Shown piece by piece: positions 1 through 8,154 of a stretch of 64,000 nt of DNA (positions are counted from its first letter, which is position 1; each line of letters opens with the position of its first letter). The notes beneath the pieces are model-generated. The model worked only from the letters and a program-made list of their open reading frames with translations. It was not told the origin of the DNA and searched no databases. Made by a program: the position numbers and the translations under genes. This DNA is from Methylobacterium sp. Leaf104 (GTDB lineage: Bacteria > Pseudomonadota > Alphaproteobacteria > Rhizobiales > Beijerinckiaceae): positions 2,388 through 66,387 of the forward strand of contig NZ_LMMZ01000012.1 of assembly GCF_001422885.1 (NCBI RefSeq), read 5' to 3'.

Positions 1-136
1 CCCGCTGCGCCGGCACTCGGCGCTCGGATACCGCTCGCCCGTCGTATACGAGCAGGAGACCCGGCCGCACCCGTCACCTGAGACCCGGCTCAGCCAAGCC
101 CCCTAACCGTCCACAGAAACGGGGTAATCCCAGGCG
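1..136 (+). mobile_element. 3' end of an IS3-family insertion sequence (transposase C-terminus)
   Basis: The frame opening at base 2 is already coding at the window edge and ends with TAA at 104-106. It reads RRHSALGYRSPVVYEQ, the typical C-terminal end of IS3-family OrfB transposases (the R-HSALGYRSP motif after the last catalytic residue). About 30 bases of probable non-coding IS end follow, before the next element. Only the last 34 residues are visible, so intactness cannot be judged. The family call rests on this short motif; the exact right end of the IS is an estimate. Confidence 0.6.
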
Positions 137-466
137 CCCGGTCAGGCCCATGAACTGCCCCATGCGGTTCCGCTGCTCGATCACCTGCCCGGCGTACCCA
201 AATGGGTCGTCGGGGATCGCGGCTACACCAGCCATGCCTTCCGCAAGCACATCCGGGACATGGGCGCGCGGCCGGTGATCCCACCCCAGCGCCACGAAGC
301 GCCCGTCGCCTGCCCGGATTGGATCGACAACAACCGCAACCAGGTCGAGCGCCTCTGGGCTAGGCTCAAGGAATGGCGCGCCATCGCCACCCGCTACGAG
401 AAGACTGCCGCCAGCTTCATGGGCGTCCTCTGTCTTGCCGCGGCCCTCGATTGGCTCAAGCGATGA
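137..466 (+). pseudogene. IS5-family transposase, 3' fragment
   Basis: An open frame without a proper start reads LLDHLPGVPKWVVGDRGYTS and then a run through RPVIPPQR, NRNQVERLWARLKEW and RYEKTAASFMGVLCLAAALDWLKR-type residues, ending TGA at 464-466. This is the C-terminal half of an IS5-group DDE transposase: the DRGY block carries the second Asp and the NQVERLWARLKEW block carries the catalytic Glu. About 110 residues remain of the roughly 250-270 usual, and the N-terminal half is missing because the IS3-type end lies immediately upstream. It is probably an inactive remnant truncated by insertion of, or recombination with, the neighbouring element. The left boundary is uncertain because there is no start codon. 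Confidence 0.75.
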
Positions 467-561
467 CAGACCCTAGAGGGCTTAAAGCTCAGCTCGCGCA
501 GGTCCGATCACTGGGGAATGGGTCGCATCGGCCAGATTGGACCTCACCCTAGGTAAATGGC

Positions 562-1698
562 ATGGATCCCAGCTTTCCCATGACCCGTGCCGCGGGGCTC
601 GAGCGCCTCTCCGATTTTCTCGCCCGCGCCGGCGCGGCCTACGCTGCCGACCGCAACACCGATCGGGGGCCGGGCCACCCACCGACGACATCGGCGCTCT
701 CGCCCTACCTGCGCCGCCGCCTCGTGACCGAGGCTGAGGTCGTGGCCGCCGCCGACAGCGCCTTCGGCGACGGGGGCGCGGAGAAGTTCGTATCGGAGGT
801 CTTTTGGCGGACCTATTTCAAAGGCCATCTGGAGACTCACCCGTCCGCCTGGACGAACGCACGCACGTTGGCCGTTGCGGATCATCAGCGCCTGGCAGCC
901 GAGCCCGGCCTGCGTCGGACCTACGAGGCGGCGGTCGACGGGCGGACCGGCATCGACGGCTTCGACGACTGGGTGCGGGACCTCGTCGAGACCGGGTGGC
1001 TCCACAACCATGCCCGGATGTGGTTCGCTTCGATCTGGATCTTCACCCTGCGGCTGCCCTGGACCCTCGGGGCGGATTTCTTCATGCGCCATCTTCTCGA
1101 CGGCGATCCGGCGAGTAACACGCTGTCGTGGCGCTGGGTGGCAGGCCTGCACACCCGCGGCAAGCACTACGTCGCCCGGGCTGAGAACATCCGCCGGTAC
1201 ACGGAGGGCCGCTACGATCCGGCCGGTCTCGACGAGTACCCCGATGCGCTGGAGGAGCCGATGTCGCCGCGCGAAATCCCGCTGCCCGCGGCCGATACTC
1301 CGCCATCAGGCACCGTCGCGCTGCTCCTGCATCTCGACGACCTGCATCCGGAGAGCCTGCCCATGGACAGTGCGACGGTCGTGCGCGTCGGCGGATTGAT
1401 CGCCCATGCGGTTGGGGCGTCCGACCGCGTCAGGTCCGCGGATACGGCCGCGATGATGGATGCCCTGGCCCGGGCCGAGGTGCATTTCGGTTGCCCGGTC
1501 GGACTGGTCGAGGGCGGATGGGCAGGCGACCTGCCGGTGGTGACGGCCTGGGCACCCGTTGGGCCGTCAGCAGCGGCCCTGCCGGACAGGTGCCTGCGCG
1601 TGCGCCGCGCCTGGGACGAGGCTGCCTGGCCGCGATCCACACGCGGGTATTCTCGCTTGCGCGCTGCCATTCCAGCCGTGCTCGCGGCCCAGGTCTGA
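562..1698 (+). CDS. Cryptochrome/photolyase-type FAD-binding domain protein, atypical architecture
   Basis: The 378-residue product carries the photolyase FAD-binding fold in its first ~215 residues. Visible blocks are LSPYL (46-50), a WRTYF helix near 82, TGWLHNHARMWFASIWIF (about 144-161), DGDPASNTLSWRWVAG (about 180-195) and GKHYVARAENI (about 200-210). These form the FAD and DNA-facing core in the family. Ordinary photolyases place an alpha/beta antenna domain before this core; here only about 45 residues precede it. Instead, an alpha/beta-looking segment with VALLLHLDDLHPESL and RRAWDEAAWP lies after it (about 250-378), suggesting reversed domain order. Repair activity is therefore unproven. 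ATG 562 is taken as the start; ATG 580 is an alternative. It stands alone between IS remnants and small genes. Confidence 0.75.
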   Translation: MDPSFPMTRAAGLERLSDFLARAGAAYAADRNTDRGPGHPPTTSALSPYLRRRLVTEAEVVAAADSAFGDGGAEKFVSEVFWRTYFKGHLETHPSAWTNARTLAVADHQRLAAEPGLRRTYEAAVDGRTGIDGFDDWVRDLVETGWLHNHARMWFASIWIFTLRLPWTLGADFFMRHLLDGDPASNTLSWRWVAGLHTRGKHYVARAENIRRYTEGRYDPAGLDEYPDALEEPMSPREIPLPAADTPPSGTVALLLHLDDLHPESLPMDSATVVRVGGLIAHAVGASDRVRSADTAAMMDALARAEVHFGCPVGLVEGGWAGDLPVVTAWAPVGPSAAALPDRCLRVRRAWDEAAWPRSTRGYSRLRAAIPAVLAAQV

Positions 1699-1965
1699 CG
1701 TCGCTTCTCGCCGCATCGACGGCCAGTGTTCTTGACGGAGCTCAGCTCGCAGGGCCGCGAGCCGTGTGGCGTCGCGAGAATGCGCTTATCGTACTCCGTC
1801 GATGACGTACTTTTCCATCGTCCCCCGACCGAGGCGAGACCGCTGGAGATGTGGATCAGATTACCGCGCGGGTATGGCGGCTAACGTTTCGTTAACCATG
1901 CAGCAGGCAGTCCTAGTCGAACCCGCGGTCGCCCCAAGGGACGAGTCGACGAGGAGGACCCCATC
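1699..1965. other. Intergenic region, no gene seen
   Basis: Open frames here are short and lack ribosome-binding sites. The end of the stretch (from about 1940) supplies the GAGGAGGA ribosome-binding site of the 28-residue gene that follows, so its promoter is probably inside this interval. No clear promoter boxes could be assigned. Confidence 0.5.
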
Positions 1966-2052
1966 ATGATCGAGGCGGCCTTGCTCATAGCCCTGACCGC
2001 TGCCCTCAGCGCTGCGGCGGCTGGAGCCATCAGTGAACCGGAAGACCGATGA
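1966..2052 (+). CDS. 28-residue hydrophobic peptide
   Basis: A very small reading frame encodes MIEAALLIALTAALSAAAAG followed by a short polar acidic tail. The middle is a single potential membrane helix of Ala and Leu. The start is supported by a strong purine-rich GAGGAGGA sequence (1951-1958) at good spacing. The stop codon overlaps the start of the next gene in an ATGA arrangement, which points to translational coupling. No family is recognised. It could be a genuine membrane microprotein or a leader peptide whose translation controls the downstream gene; the sequence does not distinguish these. Confidence 0.45.
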   Translation: MIEAALLIALTAALSAAAAGAISEPEDR

Positions 2053-2264
2053 GTCAGAAGCGACGGGTTCGACCCGATTTTGATCCCCTGACCGAAGCGC
2101 AACTCATCGCCGGGCGCACGACCGGCCGACGTGTTCTCCTTCAACCCGCACTCGACCAGAACCTCGGTGAATTGTTGAACGCGATCGATCATATCACTGA
2201 GGCTGCCACAGGAGAGCGAAGCTTTCTCTATCTGAAGCCAACTCCGCCGTCAGTGAGGCACTGA
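2049..2264 (+). CDS. Hypothetical 71-residue protein, coupled to the upstream micropeptide
   Basis: This frame starts at the ATG inside the ATGA overlap with the 28-residue gene and runs to TGA at 2262-2264. The N-terminus is basic (MSQKRRVRPDFDPLTEAQ), followed by a region with predicted helix around GELLNAIDHITEAATGE. No known domain is recognised. The coupling and the strong upstream ribosome-binding site make it more credible than a random frame. Its last codons form the left arm of a perfect 11-base inverted repeat (2238-2248 with 2271-2281), so the 3' end of its message should fold. Confidence 0.4.
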   Translation: MSQKRRVRPDFDPLTEAQLIAGRTTGRRVLLQPALDQNLGELLNAIDHITEAATGERSFLYLKPTPPSVRH

Positions 2265-2281
2265 GCGATTGGCGGAGTTGG
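2238..2281. repeat. Nested inverted repeat at the end of the 71-residue gene
   Basis: CCAACTCCGCC at 2238-2248 is perfectly complementary to GGCGGAGTTGG at 2271-2281. Inside the loop, CAGTG (2251-2255) and CACTG (2259-2263) form a second small stem. The gene's stop codon lies inside the loop. There is no T-run, so it is not a standard intrinsic terminator; it may be a 3'-end processing or stabilising structure, or a palindromic intergenic element. Confidence 0.6.
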
Positions 2282-2821
2282 AAGAGCATCGACAGTCGAT
2301 ACAGCTTCGACCGGACGTTGTTCGAGCGCTCGATTCCACCACCGATCAGGTGCGGACGCGTTGGGCGGCTGTCGCGATCTTGTCGATGACGTCATGCGTC
2401 CAGTGGATCGAACGCTATGCTTCCTCGAAACAGATCAAAGCATCTGAGAGGCAAATCGTATGATTCTCGGGAGCCTTGATAGCATCACGCTTCCGATAGG
2501 CTTAGAGCGAGGCTCGAATATCGCAGTCTCCGCAACTGGACAATTGCCGCGTTCGATCTCGGCCGCATGTGCTCACGCGATCGGAGCCATCCAATCACCT
2601 CGACGATGTTCTGTCACAGCTGCATGAATGCCTCTGACGACCGAGCATCGTGTGCTCTGTACGCGCCTTCGAATCAAGGCTTGGACCAATGACGAGGCCC
2701 TGTGGCGTGGCCTAGCCTTGTGTAGGCGTGGGGCGCCGCTCCGCGGCTTCACCAAGGCAAGCATGGTATCGGGCGGCGGCGCCGCGATGGGACCACCGCC
2801 CTCGGGCCTGTCGAGCCGGCT
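2265..2821. other. Non-coding stretch, no gene supported
   Basis: Apart from the right arm of the hairpin near 2271-2281, this interval holds only short open frames. One begins with TTG at 2269 and has no ribosome-binding site; others lack any recognisable composition. The local base composition is less GC-rich than in the surrounding genes, fitting decayed or acquired DNA. It abuts the convergent end of the His-rich gene. Confidence 0.5.
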
Positions 2822-3142
2822 TCAGTAGCGCGGGCCACCCGAGGTGGTGCCGCGCTGCTGCGCGTAACCGGGCTGCATCGGGTTCCGCGCGTTCGGGTCG
2901 CCATGCATCAGGCGATTGCGGGTGTGATAGGTCCGGTTGGCGCGGGAATGGTGGATCGCGTCGTGGCGATTGCCGTGGTGGCGCATGTGATGCTTGCGGG
3001 CCTTGTAGTTGCCGGCATAGCCGATCGACGAGCTGGCACGCATCCGCTCGGCGTGCGTCATTCCGGGAGCAGCCGAGGCTGAGCCGATGGAAAAGCTGGC
3101 GAGCATCACGCCAGTGGCCAGAACCAGTGCGAGGGTCTTCAT
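2822..3142 (-). CDS. Small secreted His-rich protein
   Basis: The 106-residue product begins with a clear signal peptide: MKTLALVLATGVMLASFSIG, then SASAA as a plausible cleavage site after residue 24 or 25. The mature part is basic and unusually rich in His (KHHMRHHGNRH, AIHH) with Asn, Arg, Gly and Tyr, ending in a low-complexity QQRGTTSGGPRY tail. No enzyme motif is present. His-rich exported proteins of this size sometimes bind metals, but that is only a possibility here. No operon partner is evident; the nearest gene on the same strand is 740 bases upstream, beyond an AT-rich region. Confidence 0.7.
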   Translation of the reverse strand: MKTLALVLATGVMLASFSIGSASAAPGMTHAERMRASSSIGYAGNYKARKHHMRHHGNRHDAIHHSRANRTYHTRNRLMHGDPNARNPMQPGYAQQRGTTSGGPRY

Positions 3143-3881
3143 GTTAGACTTCCGATCATGTGCTCACGAGCGGCACAGTGCGGCTGTAAGTCTGCCAAGA
3201 CGGTGATGTTCCCGAGGACAGTTGAAATTATTGTCATGGATTATAGCCTATTCCTGTTCGTATATCGATAAAGTACGGCAATTATTCAATATACCAGAAG
3301 AACGCGAAGGAGGCCCTCGACCTGACCGTCTGGCTTTCGATCGAGATGATCGAGAAATTTGGCCGGAACCGAAGCCGGCGGAGATACGGCAGGGCCGGAA
3401 GGCGAGTCTGGATCAGAAGGCTCACGTGGCGCCGGATCGAGCTGACGACGGGCCGTGGCCGCCACCGCGCGGTCGCTCTTCACACGGCCCGGTCAAAGAC
3501 CGGTCACGGTCCATGCGGCTCGAGCACGGCCGTACCGACCCTGCAGGCCACGACTTAGCCGGTGACCACGGTCGCGAGTTAGATCGGCCACGGGGCGGCG
3601 CAATCGAGCGTTCGTGCTCCGGATCCTTCCTCGTCCGCGTCCGATCGACCCGAGTCTGCCGTGAACCTTCATCAGCGGTCATCGCTCCGCGCAGAGATCT
3701 CCGCCTCTCGGCACGCCAGTCCCAGCATCCTGACCCGGGCTGTCTGCACCTCGATATGGTTGAGCGTCGACGCGAGCTGTGCACGGGTCTCTCTGGCCGC
3801 GCTTGACGTCCAGCACCTCCGGTCCGTGCCGATCCTCTTCAGAGCCCGGTCCCATGCCAGTCAGATCGATGATCGGCAGGG
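3143..3881. other. AT-rich then uninformative intergenic region
   Basis: About 740 bases without a supportable gene. The first part (about 3220-3300) is clearly AT-rich compared with the rest of the window and could contain the promoter of the His-rich gene or mark acquired DNA. The remainder has overlapping open frames in several phases, which is typical of high-GC non-coding DNA; none has a ribosome-binding site or recognisable product. It separates the IS-scarred left end from the polysaccharide locus. Confidence 0.5.
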
Positions 3882-5435
3882 TCATCCGGGCCGGTTGGGC
3901 CGGCCGTGCACTTCAACCGGCACAATCGCCTGAGAATCAAGGGAAAGGCCGCCCCGCCTGCTCGCTATGCGTCGCAGCGCCTCGTGCACGATGGCCATCA
4001 GCCTCGCTTCCAAACCGGCGGGACGCTGGGCGAGAACCCAGAGCATCAGAATCGTCGTGGAATAGACAAGTGCACCTGCCAGGACGAGGGCTGCGAGAAT
4101 GAGCCCGCGGATCGTCGGGTCGTCGGAAGCTCCGATCAGGGGCTGGATGACCACCAAGGCCAATATCATTGCAGCCGAGGCGCCGACGGGCCTCACGAGG
4201 ACCGACAGGATGTTTTTCGTTGATGCGCCGGTCAACTGGCGAATGCTGTAGGCGGACACGACGAACATGATGAACTCGGTCACCAGCCGTGCCAGTGCGA
4301 CACCGGCGAGGCCGCCGGCGAAGCAGCCCGCGAGAACCAGCGGGAGCTTGATCGACAAGCCCAGGATACTGCGGACCATCCCGGCCTTCGTTTGACCCAA
4401 GGCGTTGTAGAGAGCCCCGAGCGGTTGCGCGATCAGGCTCAGCGCGCCCGCGGCGGTCAGCATCTGCATGGGCAGGACGACTTCGCCCCATTGCGGCCCG
4501 AGGACCGTTCGGCAGAAGGGTTCGGCCAGCACGATGAGACCGACCATGATCGGGAGGCAGAGGATGTAGACGCCACCGAGGCCGATCAGGAATGCGCGCC
4601 TGAGCCGCTCGTGCTGGACGTGGATCGCGCCGAGTGCCGGGAAGAGCATCGCGGCGGCGGGAGCGGCGAGAGCCTGGATCGGCAGCGCCGCCAGAGAATC
4701 CGCCATGGTGTATCGGCCGAGTTCCGCGCGGCTGGACAACTGACCGAGGACGAAGCGATCACACTGCCAGGACAGCGCGGCGAGGAACTGCGCACCGCCG
4801 AGCCAGGACAGGAAATCCCAGAAGACCCGCCATTGCCTGAGCGAAAGCCTCGGTCGGTACGGCGCCAGGTAGTAGGAGGTCGCGACCATGATGGCCGGGC
4901 TGCTCACCGTCGCGACGACCAGCGCCCAATAGTTCCGCTCCAGGGCGAGGACCAGCATCGCGACCACGAAGGCGCCAATCTTGCCCACGGTCTGCGCGAG
5001 ACAGTCGGGACCCATCTGGAGCTGGCGCAGGTTGACCCAGAGATGGGGACTCACGCATCCGCGGATCATCGGTGCCCATCCGAGGCAGAGGATGATCGGA
5101 ACGAGACGGAAGTCGTCGAAGGCCCAGGCATAGGGCCACGCGATGCAGGCGATCAGCAGGCCGAGCAACACACCGCGCAGCATCGAGAGCGTGAAGGCCG
5201 TGTCGTAATGGTCGGACTCGACATTCGGGGTCCGGACGAGGACCAGGCCGACCGGCAATTCGAAGATGGCTTCCATCAGCGAGATCAACGTCATGGCCGC
5301 CGCGACAACTCCGAAATCATTCGGGGTCAGCAGCCGAGCGAAGACGAGGAGAGCACAGAAATCGATGAGGCGCCCCATCAGACGGGCTCCGACGAGCAGC
5401 ATGGCTCCCGTAACGACCCGTCCCGCAAGCATCAT
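3882..5435 (-). CDS. Polysaccharide flippase, Wzx/lipopolysaccharide biosynthesis family
   Basis: A 517-residue integral membrane protein with 12-14 hydrophobic segments. The N-terminal blocks GARLMGRLIDFCALLVFARLL and LTPNDFGVVAAAMTLISL are characteristic of the polysaccharide-transport branch of the MATE/MVF flippase superfamily, which moves undecaprenyl-linked repeat units across the inner membrane. It overlaps the preceding polymerase-like gene by four bases (ATGA at 5432-5435), so the two are co-translated. The C-terminal 60 residues are hydrophilic, longer than usual. Together with ExoY, the co-polymerase and ExoF nearby it completes a Wzx/Wzy-type pathway. The substrate cannot be deduced. 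Confidence 0.85.
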   Translation of the reverse strand: MMLAGRVVTGAMLLVGARLMGRLIDFCALLVFARLLTPNDFGVVAAAMTLISLMEAIFELPVGLVLVRTPNVESDHYDTAFTLSMLRGVLLGLLIACIAWPYAWAFDDFRLVPIILCLGWAPMIRGCVSPHLWVNLRQLQMGPDCLAQTVGKIGAFVVAMLVLALERNYWALVVATVSSPAIMVATSYYLAPYRPRLSLRQWRVFWDFLSWLGGAQFLAALSWQCDRFVLGQLSSRAELGRYTMADSLAALPIQALAAPAAAMLFPALGAIHVQHERLRRAFLIGLGGVYILCLPIMVGLIVLAEPFCRTVLGPQWGEVVLPMQMLTAAGALSLIAQPLGALYNALGQTKAGMVRSILGLSIKLPLVLAGCFAGGLAGVALARLVTEFIMFVVSAYSIRQLTGASTKNILSVLVRPVGASAAMILALVVIQPLIGASDDPTIRGLILAALVLAGALVYSTTILMLWVLAQRPAGLEARLMAIVHEALRRIASRRGGLSLDSQAIVPVEVHGRPNRPG

Positions 5436-6898
5436 GACCTCGTGGCGTAGGTGAATGCGCCCGCGTACCGGCTGAGATCGGGCGGCTCAGCCGCGATCAT
5501 TTCGTTCCGTAGATGGAGCTTTGCACGCAGATGCGCGCGGCAGGCGAGCACTGTCGCCAGCGCAATGAAGAACTGGGATCCCGGATCCGCCTGACCGCCG
5601 GAGATCGTCGCCGTGAAGAGTTGCGTGAGCGCGGCGAGGCGCGCTCCGTCGTGGAGGCCGGCGATCCACTGCATCGACGGATCGGAGGGAGTGGGCGGAC
5701 ATGGTCTCAGCAGGCTGACGACGATCGCTGCCATGAGCGCGGTGCCGACGAAGCCCAGTTGCGACAGGATCGCGATCACCCAGCTCGAAGCGCGGGAACT
5801 TCCCATCCCGATGCCGAAGCCGAAGGTATCGACGAAGCTGTCGAGGCTGCGGGAATTCCAATAGCTGCGTTCGATCCCGGATTGAGACTCGTCCTTTTCC
5901 AGAATCGTCACGCGGAACAGTTCGTACACCGGATCGAAGACGCCCGGAGTGGTGAGATACAGAAGCAGAACCAGAGCTCCACCGATCGCCAGAGCCATCA
6001 GGACCACGAGATCGCTGCGGATCAGGCGGTTCGTCACCGCAGTCCGGGCAAGCATGGCAATCTGGACGCTCGCGAGGAAAGCGAAGCCCGCGTAAGCGGT
6101 GGTCGAGGTCGAGAGCAGTACGAGAATCAGAAGCACAATGGCGAGGCCGAGGGCGCGGGACGAGCCGGTTCTCCTCCAATAGGCGAAGCTGAACCCGAAG
6201 CTCGCCAGCGCGGCCCCACCGAAGGCGGACGCCTCCGAGAACGCACCCGAGATGCGCGTCACGTTCCCGAGCGTCAGATCGGCACCCGTCAGCATCGCGT
6301 AGGAGGCCGTCCGGATCGGCTCGAGCACGTCGCCCGCGCCGATGAGCTTACCGACGCGGTCGATCACGCCGAAGGTGGCCGTCAGCGCAGCCCACAGGAA
6401 GAAGCCCCGGGCGACGGGTCTGATCGCTTGAGGCTGCAGCAGCAGGATGGAAAAGGCGGCGAAGATCAACGCGCCGAAGAGAAAATATGCCGTCTGCGAA
6501 ATATTACCGGGGCCCGGCGCCAGGGAGCTTTCGAAGACGCCGACCAGCCGGGACGTGACGAAGGACGTCGTCGCCCCCTCGAAGAGCCGTGGCAGGATCA
6601 CGGCTCCGGCGGCGGCGTACACCGCCAGAAGCAGAACAGCCCAGGTGGTCTGGTCCCGCATGAGCACGATGCCAAGCTTCGGAATGGTTCCGCGCCGAAC
6701 TGCGAGCGCGGCGATCAGCATGCACCCGGGCACGATGTAGATCAGGGGCGAAGATCCGCCGAGCGCCGGAAGTGACCCGATCGCGGTCGCGCCGAACGCG
6801 AAGGACGCGATGGTGGCGACGATGAGCGGTGGGCCGAGGAAGGCCGACACGCAGAGGAGGATCGCTGCGACGACGATGCCGATCAGGGAGAGATCCAT
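5432..6898 (-). CDS. O-antigen ligase/polymerase-like (Wzy-type) membrane protein
   Basis: A 488-residue protein made almost entirely of hydrophobic segments, with larger soluble loops around residues 130-160 and 300-370, the latter containing SYWNSRSLDSFVDTFGFGIGMGSSRASSW. A large periplasmic loop ending in a GxGxG-like stretch is typical of Wzy polymerases and WaaL ligases, which have little other sequence conservation. Location directly upstream of, and overlapping, the Wzx-type flippase supports the polymerase role: joining repeat units in the periplasm. Start ATG at 6898 leaves 190 bases to the divergent small membrane gene, where the promoters of both are likely. Confidence 0.7.
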   Translation of the reverse strand: MDLSLIGIVVAAILLCVSAFLGPPLIVATIASFAFGATAIGSLPALGGSSPLIYIVPGCMLIAALAVRRGTIPKLGIVLMRDQTTWAVLLLAVYAAAGAVILPRLFEGATTSFVTSRLVGVFESSLAPGPGNISQTAYFLFGALIFAAFSILLLQPQAIRPVARGFFLWAALTATFGVIDRVGKLIGAGDVLEPIRTASYAMLTGADLTLGNVTRISGAFSEASAFGGAALASFGFSFAYWRRTGSSRALGLAIVLLILVLLSTSTTAYAGFAFLASVQIAMLARTAVTNRLIRSDLVVLMALAIGGALVLLLYLTTPGVFDPVYELFRVTILEKDESQSGIERSYWNSRSLDSFVDTFGFGIGMGSSRASSWVIAILSQLGFVGTALMAAIVVSLLRPCPPTPSDPSMQWIAGLHDGARLAALTQLFTATISGGQADPGSQFFIALATVLACRAHLRAKLHLRNEMIAAEPPDLSRYAGAFTYATRS

Positions 6899-7088
6899 GG
6901 AGGTCAGGACCTGCTGCTACGAGCGCGAGACGGGCACCGGCGGCCCATGTCGGCGCTGCCGGGCGGCACGGGCCTTCGCCCCCGACGGACCGCGCCCGCC
7001 GCGTTGACCGAAGCGGGACCCGATGCGATCCTCGACCAGTGGGCACCGATCTACGCGGCCAATCGCGTCTCGGAACGAAGGCGGCGGA

Positions 7089-7292
7089 ATGATCTGGCTT
7101 CTTGCTTTCTCGGTGGTCGCGAGCCTCCTCGGAAGCCTGCGGTACAAGGCACCCGCGGCGATCGCCGGCTCAGCCTTCGTTGTCGTTGCGGGAATTGGGC
7201 TGGGACTGGCGTGGTGGCAGCTGTTGGTCTGTGTCATAACGCTTCAGCTGTCCTATTTCGCCATGGCTCTGCTCATCAACTCCGCGCGTTGA
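7089..7292 (+). CDS. ExoX-like small inner-membrane protein, candidate exopolysaccharide repressor
   Basis: A 67-residue protein of two hydrophobic segments: IWLLAFSVVASLLGSLRY, a second from about 24, and a C-terminal LLVCVITLQLSYFAMALLI stretch. The motif QLLVCVITLQLSYF resembles the end of rhizobial ExoX/SyrA-type exopolysaccharide production repressors (remembered pattern LLQT-ICAVLLQVGYF). In Sinorhizobium the ratio of ExoX to the priming transferase ExoY sets polymer output, and exoX neighbours exoY; here an exoY gene lies convergently 25 bases away. ATG 7089 is chosen over the longer frame because GAAGGCGGCGG sits just upstream and the longer N-terminus is hydrophilic and unlike the family. 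Family assignment is by eye. Confidence 0.6.
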   Translation: MIWLLAFSVVASLLGSLRYKAPAAIAGSAFVVVAGIGLGLAWWQLLVCVITLQLSYFAMALLINSAR

Positions 7293-7317
7293 CTTCGCGC
7301 GTCGAGCCGGGACCTGC

Positions 7318-8154
7318 TCAACAGGTCTGTCGCGTATTGAGAACAGCAGGGATCGTCCGTATCAAGATCTTCAGATCACTCCAGACGGACCAGTCTTTGA
7401 CATACTGGCAATCGAGCATGACCCGGTCCTCATAGGCGAGGGAGTTGCGCCCGCTGACCTGCCACAGACCCGTCATGCCGGGTCTCACGCTCTGGAAAAG
7501 ATCGCCGTGGGCGCCATACCGGATCAACTCGGCGCGCACGATCGGACGCGGGCCGACGCAGCTCATGTCACCACGCAGAACATTGAAGATCTGCGGCAAC
7601 TCGTCGAGGCTCGTGCGCCGCAGCGTGCGGCCGATCCACGTAATTCTCGGATCGCGAACGAGCTTCTGTGTCCGACGCCATTCCGCAGCGGCCGCCGGAT
7701 CCGTGCGGAGCAGGGCCTCGAGCACAGCGTCGGCGTTGGTCACCATGGTTCGGAACTTGAGACAATCGAACTCGCGCCCGTAACACCCGATCCGGCGGTG
7801 GCGATAGATGACGGGTCCACCCATGGACAGCTTGATCGCAAGAGCGATCATCAGGAGCAGCGGCAGGACGAGGATCAGGACCCCAACGGCGATAGCGAAG
7901 TCGACGTAGCGCTTCCGCAAGCCTCCGAGCGGAGCGATCCGGGAGCGGACTTGGCCGGAGCCGGCACTCGGAACCGGTTGCGTCATCAGCTTCGATAAGA
8001 ATGCAGGATCGCGCGGCGCCGTGATCGTGAGCGCCTCCATCGGTAGGGGCGTGGAAAACCGGCCTTCCAGATCGCTTTCCACTGTCACGGAGGCAACTTG
8101 GTCACGCCGTGACTGCCCACGAAAACCGAAAAGAGGGAAACTGAGCGTTTTCAT
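7318..8154 (-). CDS. exoY: Undecaprenyl-phosphate sugar-1-phosphate transferase, ExoY family
   Basis: A 278-residue bacterial sugar transferase of the monotopic phosphoglycosyltransferase class. After a variable ~80-residue N-terminus comes one membrane helix (VGVLILVLPLLLMIALAIKL) and the catalytic core: GGPVIYRHRRIG, FDCLKFRTM, WIGRTLRRTSLDELPQ (catalytic Asp-Glu), NVLRGDMSCVGPRP and RPGMTGLWQVSGR. It transfers a hexose phosphate, galactose or glucose in relatives, from a UDP-sugar to undecaprenyl phosphate, the first step of exopolysaccharide assembly. ATG 8154 is used; internal ATGs at residues 39 and 57 would give a length nearer to S. meliloti ExoY. It converges with the ExoX-like gene. 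Confidence 0.88.
   Translation of the reverse strand: MKTLSFPLFGFRGQSRRDQVASVTVESDLEGRFSTPLPMEALTITAPRDPAFLSKLMTQPVPSAGSGQVRSRIAPLGGLRKRYVDFAIAVGVLILVLPLLLMIALAIKLSMGGPVIYRHRRIGCYGREFDCLKFRTMVTNADAVLEALLRTDPAAAAEWRRTQKLVRDPRITWIGRTLRRTSLDELPQIFNVLRGDMSCVGPRPIVRAELIRYGAHGDLFQSVRPGMTGLWQVSGRNSLAYEDRVMLDCQYVKDWSVWSDLKILIRTIPAVLNTRQTC

Noticed and set aside
562..1698. Ordinary DNA photolyase
   Set aside because: There is no N-terminal antenna domain and only the FAD core is secure, so repair activity was not assigned.
2269..2463. TTG-initiated 64-residue frame in the left intergenic region
   Set aside because: It has no ribosome-binding site, begins inside the hairpin and shows no recognisable sequence.
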